Shown piece by piece: positions 1 to 10,330 of a DNA stretch of 64,000 nucleotides. The notes beneath the pieces are model-generated. The model was not told the origin of the DNA. It saw only the letters and a list, made by a program, of their open reading frames with translations, and made no database searches. The position numbers were made by a program, and so were the translations under genes. Position 1 is the first letter of the stretch. Each line of letters opens with the position of its first letter. Source of the DNA: JAGWNR01 sp964565685 (GTDB taxonomy: Bacteria; Patescibacteriota; Minisyncoccia; Phycocordibacterales; PALSA-1337); contig CAZMFR010000002.1 of NCBI GenBank assembly GCA_964565685.1, positions 36,566 to 100,565 on the forward strand, read 5' to 3'.

Positions 1-345
1 GGCGTCCTTGTAGGCGTGGGCGCGCATGAGGTAAGGCATGGTCACGATAGTATCGAAGATCCATGCGAGCTCGGTATGAGCGGAAACGTCAGACTGCTTG
101 AAGAGAATCGATTTCTTTGGATCAAGCCCAATAGCTAGATAATCAATAGCAAGTTCAAGCGTCAGTTGCTTCATCTCTTCTTTGCTTTGGATCAAGTTCA
201 ATGCGTGGTAATCAGCCAAAAATAGCCGACAATCATAATCGCCGCTATTCTGCAAGTCCACGAATTGCTTCATGGCGCCGAAATAGTTGCCTATATGCGC
301 TGTGCCAGTCGGTTTGACGCCTGATAGGAGAATTTTTTTAGACAT
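1..345 (-). CDS. trpS: Tryptophanyl-tRNA synthetase, N-terminal part (runs off window)
   Basis: Charges tRNA-Trp in the cytosol. The 115 visible codons begin MSKKILLSG and carry the class I signature as TAHIGNYFG (HIGH-type motif) near residue 16, then the Rossmann stretch with DYDCRLFLADYHAL. The KPTG + HIGNYFGAM layout is that of TrpRS rather than TyrRS; I infer TrpRS. The C-terminal two thirds, including KMSKS, lie beyond the window. The start at 345 is set by a promoter whose -10 ends six bases upstream, so the mRNA is probably leaderless. The preceding gene on this strand (protease) ends at 425. Confidence 0.88.
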   Translation of the reverse strand, partial: MSKKILLSGVKPTGTAHIGNYFGAMKQFVDLQNSGDYDCRLFLADYHALNLIQSKEEMKQLTLELAIDYLAIGLDPKKSILFKQSDVSAHTELAWIFDTIVTMPYLMRAHAYKDA

Positions 346-351
346 AGCTCC

Positions 352-381
352 ATTCTAGCAGGAATATCTATTCCCTGCCAA
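352..381 (-). promoter_or_regulatory. trpS promoter with near-palindromic spacer
   Basis: Read on the minus strand: TTGGCA, 18 nt, TGC-TAGAAT (extended -10), six bases, ATG. The spacer contains GGAATA-GA-TATTCC, an inverted repeat that could be an operator (inference). Confidence 0.55.
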
Positions 382-424
382 ATTTGATTTTTAGTCGCAA
401 TTTTCCGCAACAACACTGGCACGT

Positions 425-3400
425 TTAGTGCGTGGATATATACTCTCTCGTGATCGGCCCAAAATATCCGGTAGCCGATATACCATTGGCCTTTTGGAAC
501 TCGATCAAGGCCTGTTTAGTCATTGGACCAAAAAGAGTCGTCTCGTTGTACGGAGAACCGGGACCAGATGATGCTATGATAAAGCCATGCGCATTCAAAT
601 ACATTTGAAGAGCTTGAACGTCTGTTCCAGTAGAGCCCAAAGTCAGATTTCTGGTAAAAGCCGATGAAGAGGTCGCGACTGGTTTGTTTGTCGAAGCCAG
701 GTTTTCAGTAGAAGAAGCAGTGCCGAGAACATTCGTCTGCTGGACATTTGGACAAGATAACGTCGCGCGGTCAGTATTCAATGCCTCCATGGTCAAAGGG
801 CCGACAAAACCGGTCGCCGATATCTTGTGAGCTGTTTGATATGAAATGACTGATCGTTTCGTCACTTGTCCAAAATATCCTGTCGGAGAAGCAGTGAAGA
901 AATCTAGGTCAGAGAGGAGCTCCTGCAGAGCGAGCACATCAGAGCCGCTCATATTCAAGGAAAGATCACCATCAAATGGGCCAGGAATATTTTGGCAAGC
1001 GCGCGTCGATGATGCCAAAGCAGAATTCACCACACAGGCAAATCCGACTGGACAATTAGCCACTCCCACCAAGGTCGAAGATGCGATTGAAGGCGCCGTG
1101 TATGAACTGCCGCCTCCTCCACCACCACCACCGCCGCCGCCAGAATATATCACTGGAGCTCCTCCTCCAGAAGAAGAATCATTGCTAGATGAAGATGGGC
1201 AAGCGCTTGTCACAAAGCTCGAATCCCCGGTCGTCGTCGTTCCGGCCGAGTTGATTGCATATGCGGCATAGTGATAGGTGGTTCCGCATGATAGAGATGA
1301 GAGCGTGGTCGAGAATGCTCCTACTCCGAATGTACCTATCTCCTTGGTAGTCGTACCATATGCCGAAGTCGTGCCCCAAACAAATCCCCTAACAGTAGAT
1401 GATGCGTTGCCGCTATCGGTTATATTAGCATTTAATGTGGCGGTTGAAGAAGAAATCGAAGTCGGAGTCGAGGTGGATACGATTGGAGGATTGGTTATAA
1501 CGAGCGTACATGAGCCAGTAACAAAGCTCGAATCCCCGGTCGTCGTCGTTCCGGCCGAGTTGATTGCATATGCGGCATAGTGATAGGTGGTTCCGCATGA
1601 TAGAGATGAGAGCGTGGTCGAGAATGACCCTACTCCGAATGTCCCAATTTCTGTGGTTGTAGCTCCATACGTTGAAGTATTACCCCAGAAAAAGCCACGG
1701 GCAGTGGATGATGCGTTGCCTTCAGTGGCAATAGAGGCATTCAATGTAGCAGAAGTTTGAGTTATTGAAGTCGGGGTGGAAGTGGAGATAGTGGGAGGAA
1801 CGACAGATTTAGAAGTCGTAGTCGAATTATCATCTGTATAGCTCGTCATCGGCAGTCCAAATGTATATTTTAGGATATTGCCGCTATCATCAGCCCCGGT
1901 AATTTGGATCACAGTGCTCGTACCTGTAGAGATGATGCTTCCAGCCGGTATATCTGCAACATATGCCGATGATGAAGCATTCAAGGATATAGACGAGAAG
2001 TTTACTCCGTCAGTCGATATGCTTGCCGTGGTGGTAGCCAAAGTTCCACCTACAGGATCAAGCTTGTAGACGATCTGATTATCTACTGCCGGATTGAATA
2101 CCTCGCTCCTCTGTCCGTTACTGTAGAGATACAGCTGTTCTATAGAAGGCGGATTTGGATCGGAAAGCGTAGTATCGAAATCGGCCTCTACATTACTAGT
2201 CAACGGATATCCATCATCTTCATATGAACCGGTCAGATAGAACTTGGTCGGACCGGGAGTCGTCAAACTGATGGATGGCAAAGAAGTGCCGCAACATTGA
2301 GTAGCATATATCTGCAGATATGCCGGCATCGTCCCGGAAGCCACTGACAGGCCATTTTGAGTGACGTTATATGGTAGCGCGTTATATTGACCGATACTGT
2401 AATCTTGTCGAAGGAACAGAGCATTTTCCACGCCGGAATACAAAGACAAATCGACGCTGTTGCTTTGATTGGAGAATTTACCGAACCATACAGATGGACC
2501 TAATCCGTCATATACGGCATTTCCAGCTATCGGAAATTGAACGCTATGCTGATCTATCAACCTCTGGCCATTCGTATTGAAATATGGGTACAAGAATACT
2601 GAATTGCAGGCAATATGAGCATCATCAGTACAACCGGCTAGAGTATAGTTCGTCATGTGCATAAAATACTCTCCGTCAGGGAACGTCGAATACAAAGTCT
2701 GCACAGTAGGTATATTCACGGAAGGCCCGACTACTCCCCAACAGGAACCGCCAGACGGATAACACGCATACAATATAGGCACAGTCTGACCGACGAAATT
2801 CGCGTCGGTATGTATATCCGTGCGCTTAGGTATGACGTTAGAGTAGTCATATGTAAGGTCTCCGGATAGTCCATTGAAGCTACCGGAATAATAATACATC
2901 TTCGGCGACGTCACTGTCGGCGTAAAGAAAATATCCTGATGCTCGAAATTGTTGCTGAAGTCGGAATAATAGTTGATCTCCGTGCTCGTACCCTGGACAA
3001 AAAAAGTGTAAACCGTTCCCTGACTATGGAGATCTTCTGTATTGAAATGATAGGTATCTGTGCTTATCGGATTGCCAGACTCGTCCACGGCTTTCAAGCT
3101 TACCTTGTGGGAAGCATCGGCCCAGCTCTCGACGACGGTAGTCTCTCCGGAAGATAGGTCAATGCCTTCTTTCAAGACAGAAGCGTAATGACAAGAACCG
3201 TCGGAGGAGTTGCCGCAGCTGTTCATTGCCAACACATCGTACGGTCCGGCAGTGTTGACATAAAATGTATACGAATCGCTCGTCGCTGTGACCAAATATT
3301 GCTCGCCGACCCAGCTATTCACCCAGAGAATAGTATTATTAAGGCCTTGCGGACTATCATTGTTCTCTATCGTCATCAGATAGAATTTTTCAAATGTGGT

Positions 3401-5686
3401 GCCGATTGACAGCGAATTCACCGCATCGCTGAAAACGAGAGTGCTCGCGTTGTTGATGCCGTTAGACACGCTGGCATTCGTAACCGATATATACGTCGGC
3501 ACTATTTCCGATCCTCCGGCCGGAATGACGACACTGCTAGATGCCGTCAGAGATATGCCGTCTGTGGTGACGCCCGGAGCTATATCGATAGTTTGGCTTG
3601 AGTCGGTACGCAGATTGGTTATGGTGACGCTGGACGAGCTCGCCCAAGACGTAAGAGATGGATTATCAAAACCATAGCTGATAGGAGACGGAGACACTGA
3701 TATGGTCGGAGCGACAGTGAAGAACATCGGTATGAATCCTTCCGTGACTCCTCCTGAACTCAAAGTGATTTCCCCGCTATAAGTCCCGGCTGGCACGATA
3801 TCATTGTCTACGACCACATCCACGACCAAAGTATCGGTAGAATTCCCGGAGACATCGAGCGAGGTCTTGTGCAGAGTCACGATGATACCAGATATGTTGA
3901 AAGAGGAACTAGCGTTGAGCGTGCTGAACCCTTGCCCAGCCGCTGAAACGACGAACGTCTGCGTTGAAGTGCTATATCTGGAAGTCGGATCTGTCGTAGC
4001 GCTCCAAAGACTAGGGTTCGCCGATATATGTGGGCTAAGGGGTATAGCAGCGGATACGTTTACTAGACCGGCCCCCTGGGCGTCTCGGCTCGCTCCTAAA
4101 TTAGTAGCGGTGTTTTTGAGAAGCTGTTTGACTTGTGCTGGAGTAGACCCAGGATATGCTTGCAAGACCAGAGCCGCCGCACCGGATACTTGCGGAGTAG
4201 CCATGGACGTCCCAGAGAGAAGTATATGGTCGCCATCAACGCAATTAGAAGCGGTGAATTTTGATTCGCTTGCCTCTGTACCGCAGATATCTACTCCTGG
4301 CGCAGAGATGTCTGGTTTTGATAGGTCAACTCCGTTCCAAACCAATGGACCTTCCGAGCTAAATGATGCTATAGGACCCACGCAATATCCGGAAGCTCCA
4401 TAATCCGCACTGATCTGGGAAGACATACATGACGCGGCTACAGTGATGGCTGTACGAGCAGTACCAGGACTATCAATAGTACCTGCATCCGGACCATCGT
4501 TGCCCGCCGCCACGACGACAACAACACCGGCGGCAGTAGCATTGTCCACTGCTAAACTAATGGCATCATCCGGATCACCAGGACCGCCAAAACTCAGATT
4601 GGCGACATTGGCATGATCACTGGTATTGCCGTCCTGGTTTGGATCGGCGGCATAGCCGAGCGCCTCTATGATAGCGGAATACGGGCAATTGCCATTAGAA
4701 TCGCATGCTTTGTACGAAAGTATATCGGCGTCTGGGGCTACTCCATTTACTGTGCCTTTGCCGGCAGCTATCGATGCCACGTGAGTGCCATGTCCGTAAT
4801 CATCCATAGTGTTGGCATTATTTGATATGAAATTGTATCCTCCTATGACCTTACATCCTGCACCAAAACATCCGCCGAGATCCGGCTGGGTATAATCCAC
4901 TCCGGTATCTATGATAGCGATATCCTCTCCTTTACCGGTGATGGAATTGCTATTACCATCGACGAGCGACCACACTGCCGGCACGTTCATGGCCGCATTA
5001 GAGGCGTCGTCAAAGACATGGGCAGTGCCATCCAGCTCTACTCTTTTGACGTTAGGATCATTTTCTAGAGCTTTGAGCCCGGCCCGATCTATAGTTCCGG
5101 CAACACCATTGATGATGTCGAGGTCCCTAGTCAGGCGGCTCGCCTTTGGTAAGATTCCAGCGACCTGAGCCCTTGTCGAAGCAAACCTTTGGCGCCTCGT
5201 TGATATGGCTGATACGCTATTAGAATTAGGAACTGAGTTCGACGTATAGGTCTGCGACGATGTGGCGAATTCTATGATCACTGGAATAGAGCTCGTGCTT
5301 TCATCGAAATGTTCGGTTACATCGCTATCCGCTATGTTGGCGGCATCGCCGGTCGAACTTGCAACTTGGCCGGAAACAGAATATGTCTGTATGTCGGAGC
5401 CGGTACCGACATATGTCGTCTCACCGGCACGGCTCTCTATAACGGTTCTTGGGCCGGAACCATGGAAAGTCATTCTCGTTCCGTCTATGAGCATCGATGA
5501 TACCGTACCATCGTTTACGACATTGGGACTTATGACAGCGATATTGTCTGGCGCCAGCACTTGCATGCCATTGGCGGCCGCCGTAGCTTCAGGAGAAGCA
5601 GAAATAACCGACGCCGAGACGAAATGCCATGGAAATATAATCGAGATCAACCATGCGGACAAATAGAAGACGGCATTCTTTTTCAC
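425..5686 (-). CDS. Secreted subtilisin-like (S8) serine protease with Fn3-like repeats and two peptidoglycan-binding domains
   Basis: 1753 aa. N-terminal signal peptide (about 1-25), an I9-type propeptide-like region (about 130-225), then an S8 catalytic domain with Asp260 (IAIIDTGVD), His299 (YGHGTHVAS), oxyanion Asn396 (AAGND) and Ser494 (SGTSMATP). A long beta-rich, Ser/Thr-rich middle follows, then two nearly identical Fn3-like repeats (about 1380-1560), a poly-Gly linker, and two C-terminal PG_binding_1-like units. All catalytic residues are present, so it is probably an active cell-wall-attached extracellular protease. The GTG start lies four bases after TATAAT (5691-5696), so the mRNA is probably leaderless. 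It is much longer than a typical subtilisin. Confidence 0.9.
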   Translation of the reverse strand: MKKNAVFYLSAWLISIIFPWHFVSASVISASPEATAAANGMQVLAPDNIAVISPNVVNDGTVSSMLIDGTRMTFHGSGPRTVIESRAGETTYVGTGSDIQTYSVSGQVASSTGDAANIADSDVTEHFDESTSSIPVIIEFATSSQTYTSNSVPNSNSVSAISTRRQRFASTRAQVAGILPKASRLTRDLDIINGVAGTIDRAGLKALENDPNVKRVELDGTAHVFDDASNAAMNVPAVWSLVDGNSNSITGKGEDIAIIDTGVDYTQPDLGGCFGAGCKVIGGYNFISNNANTMDDYGHGTHVASIAAGKGTVNGVAPDADILSYKACDSNGNCPYSAIIEALGYAADPNQDGNTSDHANVANLSFGGPGDPDDAISLAVDNATAAGVVVVVAAGNDGPDAGTIDSPGTARTAITVAASCMSSQISADYGASGYCVGPIASFSSEGPLVWNGVDLSKPDISAPGVDICGTEASESKFTASNCVDGDHILLSGTSMATPQVSGAAALVLQAYPGSTPAQVKQLLKNTATNLGASRDAQGAGLVNVSAAIPLSPHISANPSLWSATTDPTSRYSTSTQTFVVSAAGQGFSTLNASSSFNISGIIVTLHKTSLDVSGNSTDTLVVDVVVDNDIVPAGTYSGEITLSSGGVTEGFIPMFFTVAPTISVSPSPISYGFDNPSLTSWASSSSVTITNLRTDSSQTIDIAPGVTTDGISLTASSSVVIPAGGSEIVPTYISVTNASVSNGINNASTLVFSDAVNSLSIGTTFEKFYLMTIENNDSPQGLNNTILWVNSWVGEQYLVTATSDSYTFYVNTAGPYDVLAMNSCGNSSDGSCHYASVLKEGIDLSSGETTVVESWADASHKVSLKAVDESGNPISTDTYHFNTEDLHSQGTVYTFFVQGTSTEINYYSDFSNNFEHQDIFFTPTVTSPKMYYYSGSFNGLSGDLTYDYSNVIPKRTDIHTDANFVGQTVPILYACYPSGGSCWGVVGPSVNIPTVQTLYSTFPDGEYFMHMTNYTLAGCTDDAHIACNSVFLYPYFNTNGQRLIDQHSVQFPIAGNAVYDGLGPSVWFGKFSNQSNSVDLSLYSGVENALFLRQDYSIGQYNALPYNVTQNGLSVASGTMPAYLQIYATQCCGTSLPSISLTTPGPTKFYLTGSYEDDGYPLTSNVEADFDTTLSDPNPPSIEQLYLYSNGQRSEVFNPAVDNQIVYKLDPVGGTLATTTASISTDGVNFSSISLNASSSAYVADIPAGSIISTGTSTVIQITGADDSGNILKYTFGLPMTSYTDDNSTTTSKSVVPPTISTSTPTSITQTSATLNASIATEGNASSTARGFFWGNTSTYGATTTEIGTFGVGSFSTTLSSLSCGTTYHYAAYAINSAGTTTTGDSSFVTGSCTLVITNPPIVSTSTPTSISSSTATLNANITDSGNASSTVRGFVWGTTSAYGTTTKEIGTFGVGAFSTTLSSLSCGTTYHYAAYAINSAGTTTTGDSSFVTSACPSSSSNDSSSGGGAPVIYSGGGGGGGGGGGSSYTAPSIASSTLVGVANCPVGFACVVNSALASSTRACQNIPGPFDGDLSLNMSGSDVLALQELLSDLDFFTASPTGYFGQVTKRSVISYQTAHKISATGFVGPLTMEALNTDRATLSCPNVQQTNVLGTASSTENLASTNKPVATSSSAFTRNLTLGSTGTDVQALQMYLNAHGFIIASSGPGSPYNETTLFGPMTKQALIEFQKANGISATGYFGPITREYISTH
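1212..1317. repeat. 106-nt exact direct repeat, copy 1 (Fn3-like module of protease)
   Basis: Identical over 106 nt to 1521-1626; similarity continues beyond with substitutions. Encodes the SLSCGTTYHYAAYAINSAGT part of each Fn3-like repeat. Exact identity inside otherwise diverged repeats points to recent duplication or gene conversion. Confidence 0.9.
1521..1626. repeat. 106-nt exact direct repeat, copy 2
   Basis: Second copy of the 1212-1317 sequence, in the same frame of the protease gene. Confidence 0.9.
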
Positions 5687-5738
5687 GATTATTATACTTT
5701 ATATTATTTTTTAAATTCAGACAACCGTTCCACCATCT

Positions 5739-7365
5739 CTAATGACCCTCTATGTACCCTCTTGTCTTCGGTCCAAAGTATCCAGAAGCTGGCATGATCC
5801 CCCTGGCTTTTTGGAAAGAAGAAAGAGCAGATTGCGTCGACACGCCAAAAAATGTTGTCTCATGACCGGAAGATCCTTGCCCTATCAACGCCACTGGAAA
5901 GCCGTGAGAATTCAGATATATCTGCAAAGCTTTTACATCCTGACCAACCGACCCTAGAGTCAAATTACGATTGAAAGAAACCGTGGAAGTAGCGAGCTGT
6001 GTCTGAGCCGGTGCTGGAATTGAAACTACAGCAATCATGTTAGCTCTGGTCAGCGGTCCATAATATCCAGAGGCAGGAACTATACCGTGGTCTTTTTGGT
6101 ATTTGATCAGAGCGGCTTGAGTAATAGGACCAAAGCGACCTGTATTGCTATCCGAATCCATATAGCCGAGAGATATGAGCACACTCTGCAATGCCTTTAC
6201 CGATGACCCTGTTGAACCAATTGAGAGATCGCCCGTCGGTACAACCGATGCGCTAGGATTCAATTTACAAGTGAACCCTGTAGGACAGCCAGGGACAGTC
6301 ATGGAGTTTAGGTATTCTGTGGTAGAAGCAGAAGGAGCAAGGATAGAAGTGAGCATGGAAGCCGATACGGAACTGCCAGAGGATGATCCACCTCCTCCGC
6401 CGCCATATGAATATGACTGACAAGCGCTGGTGGTGAACGTCGAATCCGATCCGTATGCGTAACCGGCAGAGTTGTGTGCATATGCGCGGAAATGATATGC
6501 AGTGTTGCAAGACAGAGAGGAGATGCCTGCGCTAAAATCGCCCGTGGTAAATGTGCTGGTATCAGTAGTGGTAGCGCCGTATGATGATGCAGTGCCCCAA
6601 TCGAATCCTCTCTGATCTGTATTCTCCCCTCCCGTAGAGGATATATTGCCGACTATGGTCGCAGAAGTTTGATTTATCGACGAAGCAGAGCCGGTAGAGA
6701 TCGTCGGAACGGAAACGGACTGACCGTTTGTTGTGGTGAATGACAGGATAGAGCCATAGCCGCGACCGGAAGAATTGCGGGCATAAGCGCGAACATAATA
6801 TGTAGTATTTGGCGTCAAGCCGGATATGTTCTGACTGAGAGCGCCCGGAGCGCTCACTGTAGAATTTATAGTCGTCGTAGCAATGACTGTCGTCAAGCTT
6901 GAATTAGTACCATAGGTAAAACCATATCTAGAAATGTTGGAAGTGCCGATATTCGTGACATTTGAATTGAATGTCACGCTTGATGACGAGATGTTAGTCG
7001 GAGTTTCCGTGATAATGGTTGGGACAGTTATCAGCGTATATGGATTTGTAACAAATTGACCGTCATTTTCCGTTTGAAAGACAGTGCTACCGTCGTATGT
7101 GGCATGATATATGTTCACTATCGCTCCATCGGCTATAACTGTCCACGGAGCATCGGAGTCGAGAAAGTTTCTAGTGGTTGTAGCATTTTGCACATATTCG
7201 CGGATAGGACTGACCAGAGAACCGGTGTTGTCCACGGATAGATCGCCGACAAAAGTAGATGAACCGGTTATGGTGCCATTATTTACACTATTTCCATCGA
7301 ATATCCAAGCAGTGATCGGATTGTTGTCGATACCGACTATAGAACCGGATGTACCATTTCCCCAT
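5739..7365 (-). CDS. Beta-repeat surface protein, C-terminal part (gene interrupted by assembly gap)
   Basis: Encodes the end of one IDNNPITAWIFDGNS repeat module, two Fn3-like domains (GFTYGTNSS, GFDWGTASS), a Gly/Ser linker, the CPTGFTCKLNP motif also seen (as CPVGFACVVN) in the neighbouring protease, and two PG_binding_1-like domains ending TRGYIEGH. The cell-wall-binding tail is therefore shared with the protease at 425-5686. The 5' end is lost in the 100-N gap; it is almost certainly the same gene as 7466-9541, because both gap edges carry the same 55-nt repeat. The two halves are in different nominal frames only because the gap length is arbitrary. Confidence 0.8.
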
Positions 7366-7465
7366 NNNNNNNNNNNNNNNNNNNNNNNNNNNNNNNNNNN
7401 NNNNNNNNNNNNNNNNNNNNNNNNNNNNNNNNNNNNNNNNNNNNNNNNNNNNNNNNNNNNNNNNN
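7366..7465. other. Assembly gap (100 N)
   Basis: Run of 100 N. The 55 bases on each side (7311-7365 and 7466-7520) are identical, so the scaffold break lies in a tandem repeat array; the true number of repeat units is unknown. Confidence 0.98.
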
Positions 7466-9541
7466 AGTGATCGGATTGTTGTCGATACCGACTATAGAAC
7501 CGGATGTACCATTTCCCCATGATCCTCCATTTGGGATAGTAATCGTGCCGCCGGTGGCATAACTGAAGGTGGAGGTACCTATAACAGTAACACTGTTATA
7601 ACTTGTATCATTGAATGTAGCATTGCCTGTGACAGTGCCGTAGTTGATGCTGTTTCCATCGAATATCCACGCAGTGATCGGATTGTTGTCGATACCGACT
7701 ATCGGCCCCATCGAAGTTCCTCCCCACTGACTACCGTCTGGAATGGTAATGACGCCTCCCGTGGCATAGGTGAAAGTAGATGTGCCGGTGACGGTACCCC
7801 ACCGGATGTTATAACTCCCATCATTGAAGGTAGCATTACCGTTGATTAAGTACGTATTGTTACTTAAACCATTAAAAATCGCATCGCCGAAGATTGTACC
7901 GCCGTTGATGCTTGTGTTATTGAACGTACTGCTACCAATGACATTGCCAGAGTTTGCTGACGTATCATTGAACGTGACATTGCCTGTTATATTTCCGCCA
8001 TTTCCGCTGTTTCCATCGAATATCCACGCAGTGATCGGATTGTTGTCGATACCGACTATAGAACCGGATGTACCATTTCCCCATGATCCTCCATTTGGGA
8101 TAGTAATCGTGCCGCCGGTGGCATAACTGAAGGTGGAGGTACCTACAACGGTGCCATTGTTAGCGCTCGTGTCATTGAACGTGGCGTTATTGGCAATATT
8201 GCCATTGTTGCCGCTCGTGTCATTGAATATAGCACTGCCGGTAACAGTACCATTATTTGCGCTATTTCCATCGAAAACCCACATGATTATTGGGTTATCA
8301 TCAATATTGACTATTGGCCCACTATAGCTACCAAGCCACTCACCGCCGTCAGGAATAGTGATGGTATCTCCAGTGATATAACTCAAGGTAGAGGTACCGA
8401 CGATTGTACCGTTGTTGTAGCTCTCATCGTTGAATGTAGCGTTGCCTGTGATAGTGCCACCAGAGTTGTAACTTGCTGAATTAAATATGACATCACCAGT
8501 GATGTCGCCATTATGCCAGCTTCCATCATTGAATATAACATTGCCATTTATAGTACTGCCATAATTTGTAGAACTATCATCATAGAATGCAACATTACCG
8601 TTGATAATGCCGCTGTTGTAGCTCGTATCGTTAAACGTGGTGGTACTCATAGCGTCGATGGTACCATTGTTCGTGCTATGTCCATCGAATATCCAAGTAT
8701 CTATGGGGTTATTGTCTGCACCTACTATCGAACCGGAGGAACCGGATCCCCATTGACCATTGTCTGGGATAGTTATTGTGCCACCGGTAGCGTAAGTGAA
8801 AGTAGATGTGCCTGTTACAATAAAATCATTATAGCTTTCATCATTAAATGTGGCGTTGCCTGCGACATTTCCATCATTGTAGCTTGTGTCATTGAACGTG
8901 GCATTCGTGACACTATCATTGTTATAACTCACACCATTGAATACAGCGCTACCTGTGACAGAGTAATTGTTACAGCTCTCACCATTGAACGTGGCGTCAC
9001 CGGTGACAGTGCCGTTATTGGAACTTGAATCATTGAATATAGCGTTGCCAACAACACTAGTGTAGTTAACACTCGAATTATTAAATGTAGCGTTGCCAGT
9101 AATAGGAGCGCCGTTTTTGCTATTATCATCGAAAGTAGTGGTTCCAACTACCCAAACGCTGTTATAAACATTTCCATCGAATGTAGTAGATCCTGTGAGA
9201 TTGCCGGTAAAATGGTTGCCAACATTGCTCGTAACAACGATCCCGGTAGCAGAAGCATCTATGCTTGCCGGTTGTACCCAGCTTCCATCATCAAGATCGA
9301 TCTCCGGGAAAAAGGTCCCTACGGTCACAGTATCATCTCCAGAACCGGGCAGAGAACCGGCAGCGGTAGTTGTTCCTGCGTCAGTGTACCAGTTGCTAAC
9401 ATTAGTCCAACTGACATCTGATCCGTCGCTCCAAAAATATAACGTGGCCGCGTGGGCGGCAGAGACATGGAAGGATACGGCTACAGAAAGACACAAAGCG
9501 ATGACGGCTATCTTGTTGTATTTGAAAAATGATTTGGTCAT
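7466..9541 (-). CDS. Secreted beta-repeat (ATFNDTSYNNG-type) protein, N-terminal part
   Basis: Begins with a signal peptide (MTKSFFKYNKIAVIAL..., cleavage near VSAAHA). Then come many short imperfect units of the type GNATFNDTSYNNGTV, broken at intervals by a longer module GTSTFSYATGGTITIPNGG followed by SIVGIDNNPITAWIFDGNS. The regular Gly/Asn/Thr-rich periodicity suggests a right-handed beta-solenoid, which is inference. Together with 5739-7365 it forms one gene of at least 1230 codons with a peptidoglycan-binding tail. Function is unknown; a surface adhesin or S-layer-like role is plausible. Confidence 0.8.
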
Positions 9542-9550
9542 AGTTTTGTA

Positions 9551-10261
9551 TTAGTTAGCCGACTTTTTAGGGAATAGAATGCCGAATACCTCCTTGTCCA
9601 AGGCGGAGATGTCTTGGAATGAGGTCGCATTTATGATTTGATGCACGATGTCAGCGGAAATGAGGGGATTCAGTGTGATGGTCGTGGTGGTGGCGGTAGA
9701 GATCTGGAACGGCCGCTGTGGTCTTGAATATGTAGATGAAGCCATTCTACGATTTTTCATAGTAGATGAGGATATCTTTAGGTCATCCATTGCGTATGTA
9801 GTGGAAGAAGCTGTACGAGGCATATTAATGACCACTCGAGATTGTCTAGATGCAGTACGGAAGACGACATTCAACAGAGACATCTTATCTTGAAGCAATG
9901 AATCTGATTGTATATCAACGGCGCTTCCTTGCCTCTCAGCTTTGATGATAGAAGCCGTGTCAGTAGCATTTTGAACGGCAGTAACAGATGTTTGCATGTG
10001 CGGTATAGCCGCATCGATCTCACCCAAAATGATAGCTTGATCGCTTGATGAAATGGTAGACGATGCCGCAGCAGAGGCAAATGCAGTGTATTGAGAGATG
10101 CGAGAATCGAGCATCTTTTCTACAGATGATTGTATCGTCGAAAAGTCCGGCTTCTTGTATGTCGTCTGATTGGAGGCGGCATGGACATAGGTGCCCATTA
10201 CGAGCGTAGAACCGACAACTAGCGCGAGGACGAAAAAAACCGCCTTATTTTTAAATGACAT
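9551..10261 (-). CDS. Small exported protein of unknown function
   Basis: About 236 aa starting MSFKNKAVFFVLALVVG, a clear signal peptide ending near YVHAAS. The rest is Ala/Ser/Thr-rich with a helical segment (about 30-110) and no domain I recognise. A longer frame from a GTG at 10300 is rejected because that GTG abuts the -10 TATAAT at 10301-10306; the ATG at 10261 leaves a 30-nt leader. It sits directly upstream of the beta-repeat protein (10-base gap) and may be cotranscribed, suggesting a shared envelope role. Confidence 0.75.
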   Translation of the reverse strand: MSFKNKAVFFVLALVVGSTLVMGTYVHAASNQTTYKKPDFSTIQSSVEKMLDSRISQYTAFASAAASSTISSSDQAIILGEIDAAIPHMQTSVTAVQNATDTASIIKAERQGSAVDIQSDSLLQDKMSLLNVVFRTASRQSRVVINMPRTASSTTYAMDDLKISSSTMKNRRMASSTYSRPQRPFQISTATTTTITLNPLISADIVHQIINATSFQDISALDKEVFGILFPKKSAN

Positions 10262-10300
10262 TGTTGTGTAAGATATTATTGTGACTGGTAATGTGGTCAC

Positions 10301-10330
10301 ATTATATCATCAAATTCCCTCGCCTTTCAA
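10301..10330 (-). promoter_or_regulatory. Promoter for the 9551-10261 gene
   Basis: Minus strand TTGAAA (10325-10330), 18 nt, TATAAT (10301-10306). It overlaps the 3' end of dnaJ. Confidence 0.65.

Noticed and set aside
3804..4403. 199-codon ORF on the plus strand
   Set aside because: Lies antisense to the protease catalytic region; composition mirrors the opposite strand and there is no ribosome site.
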